Origin: Bacillota bacterium
Lineage (GTDB): Bacteria > Bacillota > Clostridia > DSM-8532
Direction of reading: 5' to 3'
NCBI GenBank assembly: GCA_023459915.1
Contig: JAEWSN010000007.1
Span: 1 to 11,221 of the forward strand
Length of the DNA stretch: 11,221 nucleotides
Below the pieces are notes generated by a model. It was not told the origin of the DNA. It worked only from the letters and a program-made list of their open reading frames with translations, and searched no databases. Positions 1-7,944 of the stretch are shown piece by piece (the first letter of the stretch is position 1; the number at the start of each line of letters is the position of its first letter). The position numbers and the translations under genes were made by a program.

Positions 1-18
1 GTCTTGGTTTCGAGCACG

Positions 19-27
19 ATCATAACA
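19..27 (-). promoter_or_regulatory. Possible extended -10 promoter pointing out of the window
   Basis: On the minus strand TGTTATGAT reads as an extended -10 (TG-n-TATGAT, five of six bases matching TATAAT). It lies beyond the operon terminator and would drive a minus-strand gene starting left of the window. No -35 is visible at the expected distance, where the DNA is very GC-rich. A single short match like this can arise by chance. Confidence 0.22.
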
Positions 28-77
28 CATTTTTGCCCCGGCGGCGCGGCCGCCCGCGTTTCCGTCGCCGGCAGGGC

Positions 78-112
78 AAAAAAAGCGTGCCGCCAAGCCG
101 ACACGCTTTTTT
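78..112 (-). terminator. Rho-independent terminator of the ilv operon (bidirectional shape)
   Basis: Downstream of the ilvB2 stop the minus strand has an A-run, then GCGTGTCG, a short loop, CGGCACGC and a T-run of seven. The stem is about 14 bp with one G-U pair and pairs through the A and T tracts. Because A-runs and T-runs flank both sides, the element could also stop plus-strand transcription. No other terminator follows any gene of the operon, which supports one long transcript ending here. Confidence 0.9.
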
Positions 113-155
113 GTCATTGCGATTGTGTTCCGCACAACATGCCACGCATGCGCGC

Positions 156-1832
156 CTACGACAGATCCGCCTCGATGATCACCTCGGCGATGGCTTTTCC
201 CGGTGCCACCATCGGGAACACCTTGATGTCTTCCCCGATGAGGCAGTCGATGACCACCGTGCGCTTCGCCTCGAACGCCTGCCGCAGCACCGGCTCGATT
301 TCCTCCTGCGTGTTGATCCGCAGTCCCATCGCGCCGAAGGATTCGGCCAGCCGCACAAAGTCCGTGCTGCGGTCGATGGTGGTGTGCGAGTACCGCTTGT
401 CATAGAACATGTCCTGCCATTGCCGCACCATGCCGAGCACCCGGTTGTCCATGATGACCTCGATGATGGGCAGGTCGTACTCCACCGCCGTCGCCAGCTC
501 GGTCAGGTTCATGCGGAAGGATCCGTCGCCGGCGATGTTGATGACCCGCCGATCCGGCATGGCCACCTGGGCGCCGATGGCCGCGCCAAGGCCGAAGCCC
601 ATGGTGCCCAGGCCCCCGGAGGTCAGGAATGTGCGCGGCTTTGAGAAGCCATAGTGCTGGGCGGTCCACATCTGGTGCTGCCCCACCTCGGTGGAGACAA
701 TCGCGTCCGGCCCGGCCAGCTCCCGGATTTTTCGGATGATGGTCTGTGGCATCACGTCGCAGACGTCCATGTACATCAGCGGATACTTGTCCTTCATCTG
801 CTGGATGTAATGGCTCCAGGCCGTGCGCTCCACCCGGTACAGCAACGGCGTGAGCCGCTGGAGCACCGCCTTGGCGTCTCCCACGATGTGGTGGGCCACC
901 GGCACGTTCTTGTTGATTTCAGCCGGATCGATGTCAATTTGCAGAATTTTGGCCTTGGGCGCAAACTCCGCCACATTGCTCGTGGCCCGATCCGAGAAGC
1001 GCACCCCCACCGCAATCAGCAAATCGCATTCGGATACCGCCAGATTGGTGGTTTTCGACCCATGCATGCCAATCATGCCGGTGAACAGCGGATGATCCGC
1101 CGGGAATGAACCGATGGCCATCAGCGAGGTGGACACCGGGGCCTGTAGCACTTCGGCGAACATTTTCAGTTCCGCGGCCGCACCGGACGCAATGATGCCG
1201 CCGCCCGCGTACAGAAAGGGCTTTTTGCTCGCGGCGATCATGTCCGCCGCCCTGGTCAGCGCGGCATCGGTGATGAGCTCCGTCCGTTTCTTCGGCTTTT
1301 CGGGCTTCACCGGCTCATACCGGGTCATGTGCGCGGTGACATCCTTGGGAATGTCAATGAGCACAGGCCCCGGGCGCCCCTCCTGGGCGATGTGGAAGGC
1401 GTCCCGCACCGTTTGGGCGAGCTCCTCCACGTCCTTGACAATGTAGTTGTGCTTGGTGACCGGCATGGTGACACCCTGGATGTCCACCTCCTGGAAGCTG
1501 TCGCGCCCCAGCAGGCTGACCCCGACATTGCCGGTGATGGCCACCATCGGCACCGAATCCATGTAGGCGGTGGCGATGCCCGTCACCAGATTGGTCGCGC
1601 CGGGCCCGGAGGTCGCCATGCAGACGCCCACCTTGCCCGAAGCCCGGGCATATCCGTCCGCCGCGTGGGCCGCACCCTGTTCATGGGAGGTCAGGATGTG
1701 ACGGATGCTGTCGCGATGCTTGTATAGCGCATCGTAAATGTTCAGCACGGCCCCTCCGGGGAACCCGAAGATGGTATCCACGCCCTGTTCCATCAGACAC
1801 TGCACGAGCAGTTCCGCACCATTGACTTTCAT
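156..1832 (-). CDS. ilvB: Acetohydroxyacid synthase catalytic subunit (second copy, Trp-type)
   Basis: This thiamine diphosphate (ThDP) enzyme condenses pyruvate with 2-oxobutyrate or a second pyruvate to give acetohydroxybutyrate or acetolactate. It has 558 residues, full length for AHAS. The N-terminal ThDP domain carries catalytic Glu51 in SHEQ, followed by SGPGATN. The middle domain covers roughly residues 190-340. The C-terminal domain has the ThDP/Mg motif GDGS at about 435 ending at MDN, then VRQWQ with Trp472, and the usual PMVAPGKA tail. That Trp matches E. coli AHAS II Trp464, known to favour 2-oxobutyrate, so an isoleucine bias is inferred. The start at 1832 has AAGGAG seven bases upstream and lies 10 bases after the ilvD stop, so coupling to ilvD is likely. 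An upstream in-frame ATG at 1973 lies inside ilvD and is unlikely. No regulatory subunit follows; it may share IlvN. Confidence 0.96.
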   Translation of the reverse strand: MKVNGAELLVQCLMEQGVDTIFGFPGGAVLNIYDALYKHRDSIRHILTSHEQGAAHAADGYARASGKVGVCMATSGPGATNLVTGIATAYMDSVPMVAITGNVGVSLLGRDSFQEVDIQGVTMPVTKHNYIVKDVEELAQTVRDAFHIAQEGRPGPVLIDIPKDVTAHMTRYEPVKPEKPKKRTELITDAALTRAADMIAASKKPFLYAGGGIIASGAAAELKMFAEVLQAPVSTSLMAIGSFPADHPLFTGMIGMHGSKTTNLAVSECDLLIAVGVRFSDRATSNVAEFAPKAKILQIDIDPAEINKNVPVAHHIVGDAKAVLQRLTPLLYRVERTAWSHYIQQMKDKYPLMYMDVCDVMPQTIIRKIRELAGPDAIVSTEVGQHQMWTAQHYGFSKPRTFLTSGGLGTMGFGLGAAIGAQVAMPDRRVINIAGDGSFRMNLTELATAVEYDLPIIEVIMDNRVLGMVRQWQDMFYDKRYSHTTIDRSTDFVRLAESFGAMGLRINTQEEIEPVLRQAFEAKRTVVIDCLIGEDIKVFPMVAPGKAIAEVIIEADLS

Positions 1833-1842
1833 AGACACTCCT

Positions 1843-3501
1843 TTATTCGAGGATGGCCCCCCGGTTCGCGCTGGTGACCATTCTGGCGTATCGGGCCAGA
1901 TAGCCGGTCTTGATTTTCGGTTCCGGCGGCGCCCAGGACTTGCGGCGTTCGGCCAGCTCCGCCTCACTGACATTGAACGAGATGGTGCAGGCTTCCATGT
2001 CGATGGAAATCAGGTCGCCATCCCGGACGAAGGCGATGGGCCCGCCCGCGGCCGCCTCGGGGGAAACATGGCCGATGCAGGCGCCACGGGTGGCGCCGGA
2101 GAACCGGCCGTCGGTGATCAGGGCCACATCCTTGTCCAGACCCATGCCGGCCAGCACCGACGTGGGCATCAGCATCTCGCGCATGCCCGGTCCGCCCTTG
2201 GGACCTTCATACCGAATCACCACCACATCGCCCGCCTGCACCTTGCCGGCAAAAATGGCTTCGATGGTCGCGTCCTCGGAATCGAACACCCTGGCGGTGC
2301 CGGTGTATTTCTGCATGGAGGGATCCACGGCGGAGCGTTTGACGACACAGGCATCCGGGGCAAGATTGCCCTTGAGCACGGCGATGCCGCCGGTTTCACT
2401 GTAGGGCGTTTCCACCGGCCGGATGACATTGGGATTGCGGTTGACCGCCCTGGCGATATTCTCCCCCACCGTCTTGCCTGATACGGTCGGCAAATCCAGA
2501 TGCAACAAACCTTTTTTGGCCAGTTCGTTCATGACGGCCTGCACCCCGCCCGCGGCATACAGATCCTCGATGTGATGGGGGCCGGCCGGCGCGAGCTTGC
2601 ACAGGTTCGGGGTCTTCGCGCTGATGGTGTTGGCCCACTCCAAATCGAAATCCACGCCCGCCTCATGGGCGATGGCCGGCAGGTGCAGCATGCTGTTGGT
2701 GCTGCAGCCCAGCGCCATGTCCACGGTCAGCGCGTTCTCGAAGGCCTCCCGCGTCATGAGATCGCGGGGACGGATATTCTTCTCGAGCATCTCCATGACC
2801 TTCATGCCGGCCTGCTTGGCCAGACGCTGGCGCTCCGCCAGGACGGCCAGAATGGTGCCGTTGCCGGGGAGCCCGATGCCGAGCACCTCGGTGAGGCAGT
2901 TCATGCTGTTGGCGGTGAACATGCCCGAGCACGAACCGCAGCTGGGGCAGGCATTGTTCTCGTAGCAGGAGAGCTCCGCCTCGTCCATCTTTCCGGCACG
3001 AACCGAACCGACCGCCTCGAACACGGTGGACAGGCTGACCGCCTTGTCCCCGACCCGGCCGGCCATCATCGCGCCGCCGGACACCACCACGGTGGGGATG
3101 TTCACCCGGGCGGCCGCCATCAGCAGGCCCGGAACAATCTTGTCGCAATTGGGGACCATGACCATCGCGTCAAAGCAGGTGGCCATCGCCACGGACTCCG
3201 TGGAATCGGCGATGAGCTCCCGGGATGCCAGCGAGTAGTGCATGCCGGCGTGGCCCATGGCGATGCCGTCGCACAGGCCGATTGCCGGAAATTCCAGCGG
3301 TGTGCCGCCCGCCATGCGGATGCCGGCCTTGACGGACTCCACGATGGTCCGCAGATGCACATGGCCGGGGATGACCTCGTTGTAGGAATTCACCACGCCA
3401 ACCAGCGGGCGCGACAATTCTTCGTCCGTCAGGCCCATGGCCTTGAAAAGAGACCGATGCGGCGCGCGTTCCACGCCCTGCTTCACCTGATTGCTGTTCA
3501 T
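1843..3501 (-). CDS. ilvD: Dihydroxyacid dehydratase
   Basis: The enzyme dehydrates 2,3-dihydroxy-isovalerate and 2,3-dihydroxy-3-methylvalerate to the keto acids of valine and isoleucine, using an Fe-S cluster. At 552 residues it is the normal size for the IlvD/Edd family. Diagnostic blocks are GLCDGIAMGHAGM (Cys77), PNCDK (Cys119) and ACPSCGSCSGMFTANSMNCL (Cys191). Those three cysteines are the probable cluster ligands; whether the cluster is 4Fe-4S or 2Fe-2S cannot be decided by eye. The C-terminal half has the family's GGPGMREM and TDGRFSGATRG motifs. ATG 3501 is preceded by GAGGAGG six bases upstream. The 78-base gap from leuB holds an unusual repeated hairpin array running up to this ribosome binding site. 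ilvB2 follows after 10 bases. Confidence 0.97.
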   Translation of the reverse strand: MNSNQVKQGVERAPHRSLFKAMGLTDEELSRPLVGVVNSYNEVIPGHVHLRTIVESVKAGIRMAGGTPLEFPAIGLCDGIAMGHAGMHYSLASRELIADSTESVAMATCFDAMVMVPNCDKIVPGLLMAAARVNIPTVVVSGGAMMAGRVGDKAVSLSTVFEAVGSVRAGKMDEAELSCYENNACPSCGSCSGMFTANSMNCLTEVLGIGLPGNGTILAVLAERQRLAKQAGMKVMEMLEKNIRPRDLMTREAFENALTVDMALGCSTNSMLHLPAIAHEAGVDFDLEWANTISAKTPNLCKLAPAGPHHIEDLYAAGGVQAVMNELAKKGLLHLDLPTVSGKTVGENIARAVNRNPNVIRPVETPYSETGGIAVLKGNLAPDACVVKRSAVDPSMQKYTGTARVFDSEDATIEAIFAGKVQAGDVVVIRYEGPKGGPGMREMLMPTSVLAGMGLDKDVALITDGRFSGATRGACIGHVSPEAAAGGPIAFVRDGDLISIDMEACTISFNVSEAELAERRKSWAPPEPKIKTGYLARYARMVTSANRGAILE

Positions 3502-3510
3502 ATTGCCTCC

Positions 3511-3569
3511 TCACGCGCGTCGCCGCGCCAGCGGGACACGCGTCCTCTTTCCACGCGCGTCGCCGCGCG
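3511..3569 (-). repeat. Direct-repeat hairpin array in the leuB-ilvD spacer
   Basis: The 17-base sequence GCGCGGCGACGCGCGTG (minus strand) occurs twice, at 3552-3568 and 3512-3528, exactly 40 bases apart. Each copy can fold as a five-pair GC stem (GCGCG/CGCGC) closed by a GCGA tetraloop of the GNRA class; the upstream copy gains one more pair. Between them lies GGACGCGTGTCC (3534-3545), which can form a third small hairpin. The second copy runs directly into the ilvD ribosome binding site AGGAGG, and the first is followed by a similar AGAGG. A role in RNA stability or in limiting ilvD translation is inferred, not shown. Confidence 0.8.
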
Positions 3570-3579
3570 AACCTCTTGC

Positions 3580-4656
3580 CTACAGCGCGTCGACGATCAG
3601 CTGGCCCATCGCCCTGGTGCCCACCAGCTTCATGCCTTCGCTCATGATGTCCCCGGTACGATACCCGGCATCCAGCACCCGGGTCACCGCGGTTTCCACC
3701 GCGACCGCTTCCGCCTCAAGGCTGAAGGAATACCGCAGCATCATGGCCACACTCAGGATGGTGGCGATGGGATTGGCCTTGTCCTGCCCGGCAATGTCGG
3801 GCGCCGAACCGTGGATGGGCTCGTACATGCCGCAGGTTGTGGCCCCCAGGCTCGCGGACGGCAGCATGCCGATGGAGCCCGTGATCATGCTGGCCTCATC
3901 GGAAAGAATGTCGCCGAACATGTTCGTGGTGACCATGACATCAAACTGGCGGGGATTGCGGACCAGCTGCATGGCGGCGTTGTCCACATACATGTGCTCC
4001 AGGGTCACCTCCGGATAACCGGCCGCGACACGCAGCACCACTTCCCGCCACAGCCGCGAGCTTTCCAGCACATTGGCCTTGTCGACATTGCACACCTTCC
4101 TGCCGCGCTTCATGGCGATGTCGAACGCGGTGCGGGCAATCCGCTCCACCTCCGTCACGCTGTACGCCTCGGTGTCATAGGCTTCCTCACCCATGCCTTC
4201 GGCATTCTGGCGGCGGCCGCGATCCCCGAAGTACATGCCACCGGTCAGTTCCCGGACCACGCAGATGTCCAGCCCGCCTTCGACAATGTCGGGGCGCAGC
4301 GGGCATGCCTCCTTCAGCGCGGGGTGCAGGATGGCCGGCCGGAGATTCGCGTACAGGCCCAAGCCCGCGCGCAGTCCCAGCAACGCGCGTTCCGGACGCA
4401 GGTGGCCGGGCAGCACATCCCACTTCCAGCCGCCGACCGCGCCCAGCAGAACCGAATCGCTGGCCTTGCAGATCTCCAGTGTTTCCTCCGGCAACGGTTC
4501 GCCGGTCGCGTCGATGGCGCAACCACCGGCGAGCACGTCGGTGAAGGTGAACTGATGGCCGTATTTGGACCCGATGGTCTCCAGGACCTTGACGGTCTCC
4601 GCGATCACTTCAGGTCCAATGCCGTCTCCCCGAATCAGAGCCAGTTTGAAATCCAT
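3580..4656 (-). CDS. leuB: 3-isopropylmalate dehydrogenase (also 3-methylmalate dehydrogenase)
   Basis: This NAD-dependent oxidative decarboxylase acts on 3-isopropylmalate in leucine synthesis. In the citramalate route it is the enzyme expected to convert 3-methylmalate to 2-oxobutyrate. At 358 residues it is full length. Family hallmarks are the N-terminal ALIRGDGIGPEV, GAVGGWKWD with the following arginines, VRELTGGMYFG (Tyr142), KCNVDKANVL in the form KVCNVDKANVL (Lys193), metal-binding aspartates in NMFGDILSDEAS (Asp249, Asp253), and the adenine-site loop HGSAPDIAGQDKANP. The start at 4656 is chosen because GGAGG sits nine bases upstream and the protein then begins at the conserved strand; an in-frame ATG at 4701 would overlap the cimA stop and add 15 unconserved residues. 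Its position right after cimA fits a dual role in isoleucine and leucine synthesis. leuC and leuD are absent here. Confidence 0.95.
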   Translation of the reverse strand: MDFKLALIRGDGIGPEVIAETVKVLETIGSKYGHQFTFTDVLAGGCAIDATGEPLPEETLEICKASDSVLLGAVGGWKWDVLPGHLRPERALLGLRAGLGLYANLRPAILHPALKEACPLRPDIVEGGLDICVVRELTGGMYFGDRGRRQNAEGMGEEAYDTEAYSVTEVERIARTAFDIAMKRGRKVCNVDKANVLESSRLWREVVLRVAAGYPEVTLEHMYVDNAAMQLVRNPRQFDVMVTTNMFGDILSDEASMITGSIGMLPSASLGATTCGMYEPIHGSAPDIAGQDKANPIATILSVAMMLRYSFSLEAEAVAVETAVTRVLDAGYRTGDIMSEGMKLVGTRAMGQLIVDAL

Positions 4657-4697
4657 GTTGCCGTTCCTCCATTCGCTTTTGCCGCCTGTCCATGTCG

Positions 4698-6290
4698 TCA
4701 CAGATAGACGCGGATTTTCTTTTCCAGTTCCTTGAGCAGCACGTACTCAATGGAATCCACCAGCGCGACCCAGCTTGCCTCGATGATGTCCGTCGACACG
4801 CCGACCGTGGTCCAGACGCTCTCGCCGTCCGTCGACTCAATCAACACGCGCACCTTGGCCGCCGTGGCGGAGCGGGTGTCGAGCACGCGGACCTTGTAGT
4901 CGGTGAGGTGCACCTTGGCCAGTTCCGGATAAAAGGTCACCAGCACCTTTCGCAGCGCCCGGTCGAGCGCGTGCACGGGGCCGTCTCCTTCCGCGGCGGA
5001 GATTTCCGAGGTGCCGTCCACCTTGACCTTGATGATGGCGGACGACCCGTATGGCCCGCTGGGCGGCTGCTCCCCGATGATCTTGAAATGCTCAAGCTCG
5101 AAAAACGGCTTGTATTTGCCGAGCTGCTTGCGGATGATCAGTTCAAAGGTGCTTTCCGCGCCCTCGAACTGATACCCCATGTGCTCAAGCTCCTTGAGCC
5201 GGCTCATGATTTCGGCGGTCTCCGGCGAATTCTTGTCCAGCTGCGGCGCAACTTGGCGGATCTTTTCCAGAATGGTGTTCCGGCCGCTCACCTCCGACAT
5301 CAGGAACTTGCGTTCGTTGCCGACCAGCTCCGGATCCACATGCTCAAAGGAGCGGGTGGCCTTGGTCACGCCGTCGATGTGCATGCCGCCCTTGTGGGCA
5401 AACGCGCTGTGTCCCACATACGGATCGCGCTCGTTGAGCGTGATGTTGGAGATTTCCGCGATGCGCCGGGCCGTCACCGTGAGGTTCTGCATCTGCTCCG
5501 GGGGAATGCACGCATAGTCGCGCTTGAGCTGCAGGTTGGCGATGATGGTGCTGAGGTTGGCATTGCCGCAGCGCTCCCCGTACCCGACATAGGTGCCCTG
5601 GACATGACACGCGCCGGCCTCCACCGCCATCACGCTGTTGGCCACGGCCATGCCGGTGTCGTTGTGGCAGTGGATGCCGATGTCGACCTCCGGGTGTGCC
5701 GCCTTGACCGTCCGCACAATCTCCATGGTCTCGTCCGGAAAGCAGCCGCCATTCGTGTCGCACAGCACCAGGCAGGTGGCCCCGCCCTCGACGGCCGCGG
5801 CAAGGGTTTGCATGGCGTAGTCCGGATTGTTCTTGTAGCCGTCAAAGAAATGCTCGGCATCATAGAGAACCTCCTTGCCCTTTTCCTTGAAAAAGGCGAG
5901 GGTCTCCCGAATCATGGCGAGATTCTCCTCCAGGGTGGTCCGGATGATTTCCGTGACATGGAAATCCCAGCTTTTCCCGAAAATGACGATGGCCGGGGTG
6001 TCCGCCGTGAGCAAGGACTTCACATTCGCGTCCTCCGCCACATGGATGCCCCGACGGCGGGTGCTGCCAAAGGCCGCCAGCTTGGCGTGTTTCAGCGCAA
6101 CCTGTCTGGCGCGCTCGAAAAATTCCAGATCCTTGGGGTTGGAGCCGGGATTGCCAGCCTCAATATACCCAACACCCAGCGCGTCAAGCGACTTGAGAAT
6201 CTTGATCTTGTCCTCCACGGAAAAGGAAATGCCCTGGGCCTGCGCGCCGTCGCGCAGCGTGGAGTCAAAGATTTGGATGTTTCGCTGCAT
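4698..6290 (-). CDS. cimA: (R)-citramalate synthase
   Basis: The enzyme condenses acetyl-CoA with pyruvate to (R)-citramalate, the first step of threonine-independent isoleucine synthesis. It has 530 residues, the length of the Geobacter-type CimA family rather than the usual LeuA lengths. The HMGL-like TIM barrel begins with FDSTLRDGAQAQG (Arg13, Asp14), followed by IEAGNPGSNPKD, a CimA-type block. Metal-binding HCHND lies at 207-211 and GERCGNANL at 238-246. From about residue 370 comes a LeuA-type C-terminal dimer/regulatory domain, which in this family usually binds isoleucine. ATG 6290 has GGGAGGG upstream. It sits between ilvC and leuB, where clostridial clusters often carry leuA-leuC-leuD. 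A divergent homocitrate or isopropylmalate synthase is less likely given the whole-length resemblance. Confidence 0.92.
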   Translation of the reverse strand: MQRNIQIFDSTLRDGAQAQGISFSVEDKIKILKSLDALGVGYIEAGNPGSNPKDLEFFERARQVALKHAKLAAFGSTRRRGIHVAEDANVKSLLTADTPAIVIFGKSWDFHVTEIIRTTLEENLAMIRETLAFFKEKGKEVLYDAEHFFDGYKNNPDYAMQTLAAAVEGGATCLVLCDTNGGCFPDETMEIVRTVKAAHPEVDIGIHCHNDTGMAVANSVMAVEAGACHVQGTYVGYGERCGNANLSTIIANLQLKRDYACIPPEQMQNLTVTARRIAEISNITLNERDPYVGHSAFAHKGGMHIDGVTKATRSFEHVDPELVGNERKFLMSEVSGRNTILEKIRQVAPQLDKNSPETAEIMSRLKELEHMGYQFEGAESTFELIIRKQLGKYKPFFELEHFKIIGEQPPSGPYGSSAIIKVKVDGTSEISAAEGDGPVHALDRALRKVLVTFYPELAKVHLTDYKVRVLDTRSATAAKVRVLIESTDGESVWTTVGVSTDIIEASWVALVDSIEYVLLKELEKKIRVYL

Positions 6291-6346
6291 GTCAATCCCT
6301 CCCCGGTTCGTGACTGTATCCTGTGCCTGATGAAAACAAGACGGGG

Positions 6347-6386
6347 TGCCGACGCCTCCATGGGTTCCGGAAAAGAGGCGTCGGCA
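6347..6386 (-). other. Long stem-loop between ilvC and cimA
   Basis: TGCCGACGCCTC pairs perfectly with GAGGCGTCGGCA across a 16-base loop, giving a 12-bp GC-rich stem. Beyond an A-C mismatch on the minus strand, two more G-C pairs extend it. The bases after it (CCCCGTCTTGTTTTC on the minus strand) are only moderately T-rich, so it is a poor intrinsic terminator. A processing or stabilising hairpin, or a partial attenuator setting the ratio of ilvBNC to the distal genes, is inferred. Confidence 0.7.
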
Positions 6387-6410
6387 TCCGAATTTTATGT
6401 GTCTGCCGCT

Positions 6411-7403
6411 CTATTTTTTCAGCCAGCTCATCATCTTGCGCAGTTCCTTGCCGACCACCTCAATCTGATGCTCGGACTCGATGCGGCGGCGTGCGTTGAA
6501 ATTCGGCCGGCCGCACTGGTTCTCGAGGATCCAGTTGCGGGCAAAGGTGCCTTCCTGGATTTCCTGGAGCACCTTTTTCATTTCCTTTTTGGTGTCCTCG
6601 GTGATGATGCGGCGGCCCACGCTGTAATCGCCGTATTCAGCCGTGTCGGAAATGGAATAGCGCATCATGGAGAGACCGCCGGAATTGACAAGGTCCACAA
6701 TCAGCTTCATCTCGTGCATGCACTCGAAATAGGCGGATTCAGGCTGGTATCCGGCTTCCACGAGCACCTCGAAGCCGGTCTTCATGAGTTCGGACACGCC
6801 GCCGCACAGGACCGCCTGTTCGCCGAACAGATCCGTCTCGGTCTCTTCCTTGAAGGTGGTTTCCAGCACGCCGGCGCGGGCGCCGCCGATGCCCGCGGCA
6901 TACGCGAGGGCCAAATCTTTGGCATTGCCGGTGGCGTCCTGGTGCACCGCGATGAGGCAGGGCACGCCCTTGCCTTCCTGGTACTGGGAACGCACGGTGT
7001 GGCCCGGTCCCTTGGGGGCGACCATGAACACATTGACATCCGCGGGCGGCACAATCTGCCCGAAGTGGATGTTGAAGCCGTGGGCGAACACCAGGGACTT
7101 GCCGGCGCGCAGATTCTTCGCGATGCTGTCCTGGTACAGCCTGGCCTGTTTCTCGTCGTTGATGAGGATCATGATGATGTCCGCCTCGGCGGCCGCGTCG
7201 GCCGCGGTGGCCACCTTCAGGCCGGCGCTCTGGGCAATGGCCCAGGACTTGCTGCCCTCATACAGGCCCACCACCACATTCACACCGGATTCATGAAGGT
7301 TCAGCGCATGGGCATGTCCCTGGCTGCCATAACCGATGACGGCCACAGTCTTGCCGGACAGAAGGGAGAGGTTGCAATCCTGTTCATAATACATTGTTGC
7401 CAT
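6411..7403 (-). CDS. ilvC: Ketol-acid reductoisomerase, class I
   Basis: The enzyme isomerises and reduces acetolactate and acetohydroxybutyrate with NAD(P)H and Mg2+. The chosen protein has 330 residues, typical of short class I enzymes. An N-terminal Rossmann domain has GYGSQGHAHALN at 24-35 and catalytic His108 in FAHGFN. The C-terminal knotted domain supplies metal ligands Asp191 and Glu195 (TDLFGE), Glu227 and Glu231 (FECMHE), and the YSISDTAEYGD serine block near 250. The beta2-alphaB cofactor loop reads GLYEGSKSW, with Tyr48 and Glu49 where many NADPH enzymes have Arg-Pro; cofactor preference may therefore differ. The start at 7403 lies 4 bases after the ilvN stop. Its AGGAGG (7416-7421) is inside the last ilvN codons, 12 bases from the ATG, suggesting translational coupling. 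ATG 7394 is a possible alternative; 7424 and 7463 overlap ilvN and are disfavoured. Confidence 0.96.
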   Translation of the reverse strand: MATMYYEQDCNLSLLSGKTVAVIGYGSQGHAHALNLHESGVNVVVGLYEGSKSWAIAQSAGLKVATAADAAAEADIIMILINDEKQARLYQDSIAKNLRAGKSLVFAHGFNIHFGQIVPPADVNVFMVAPKGPGHTVRSQYQEGKGVPCLIAVHQDATGNAKDLALAYAAGIGGARAGVLETTFKEETETDLFGEQAVLCGGVSELMKTGFEVLVEAGYQPESAYFECMHEMKLIVDLVNSGGLSMMRYSISDTAEYGDYSVGRRIITEDTKKEMKKVLQEIQEGTFARNWILENQCGRPNFNARRRIESEHQIEVVGKELRKMMSWLKK

Positions 7404-7407
7404 GATG

Positions 7408-7926
7408 TTACGATTCCTCCTCATACTTTTTGTGTTCCTGGATTTCCTTGTTTCCTCTTTCAAGGGCTGTCAGGCCCGTTCGGACAATTTCACGGATCCC
7501 GTAGGGACTCATCAGCTCGATGAACGCGTTCACCTTGTCCTGATCGCCCGTGATTTCGGCGGTCAGGCTGGTCTTGCCCACATCCACCACCTTGGCGCGG
7601 AAGATGTCGATGGTGCTGATGATGCCCGGTCTTGCCTCCGGTGGCGCATCCACCTTGATCAGCGCCAGTTCGCGGAACACCGCGAGTCCGGATTTCAACT
7701 CGATGATCTTGATGACATCGATGAGCTTGTTGAGCTGCTTCTTGATCTGCTCGAGCACCCAGTCATCCCCGCGCACCACGATGGTCATGCGCGAAATGCG
7801 GGGGTCCGCCGTCTCCCCGACGGTAAGGCTGTCGATGTTGTAGCCCCGCCGGCTGAACAGACCGGATACCCGGCTCAGCACGCCGGACTGGTTTTCCACG
7901 AGTACGGACAGAACGTGTCGATTCAT
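7408..7926 (-). CDS. ilvN: Acetohydroxyacid synthase regulatory (small) subunit
   Basis: This non-catalytic subunit activates the AHAS large subunit and confers feedback inhibition. It has 172 residues, close to E. coli IlvH. An N-terminal ACT domain (about 1-78) opens with HVLSVLVENQSGVLSRVSGLFSRRGYNIDSL. By alignment with IlvH, Asn12, Gly15, Ser18 and Asn30 match the valine-site residues, so valine sensitivity is expected. The C-terminal domain (about 85-160) includes IDIFRAKVVDVG, and the last dozen residues form a charged tail rich in Glu and Lys. ATG 7926 is chosen because GAGGAGG lies a few bases upstream and the protein then starts at the conserved strand; an in-frame ATG at 7983 adds 19 unconserved residues. 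It is the only small-subunit gene here, for two large subunits. Confidence 0.96.
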   Translation of the reverse strand: MNRHVLSVLVENQSGVLSRVSGLFSRRGYNIDSLTVGETADPRISRMTIVVRGDDWVLEQIKKQLNKLIDVIKIIELKSGLAVFRELALIKVDAPPEARPGIISTIDIFRAKVVDVGKTSLTAEITGDQDKVNAFIELMSPYGIREIVRTGLTALERGNKEIQEHKKYEEES

Positions 7927-7944
7927 GATGGCCTCCTCGCTCCT

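Noticed and set aside
40..54. GGCGGC-GCG-GCCGCC palindrome beyond the operon terminator
   Set aside because: A six-pair stem in extremely GC-rich DNA, with no T-run in a useful position; chance is a sufficient explanation.
1833..1973. 47-residue N-terminal extension of ilvB2
   Set aside because: It overlaps the 3' end of ilvD, is unlike any AHAS, and a good ribosome binding site precedes the ATG at 1832.
6291..6346. Possible internal promoter before cimA (TTGTTT with TACAGT)
   Set aside because: Both hexamers match poorly and the spacing is short; nothing else supports a start there.
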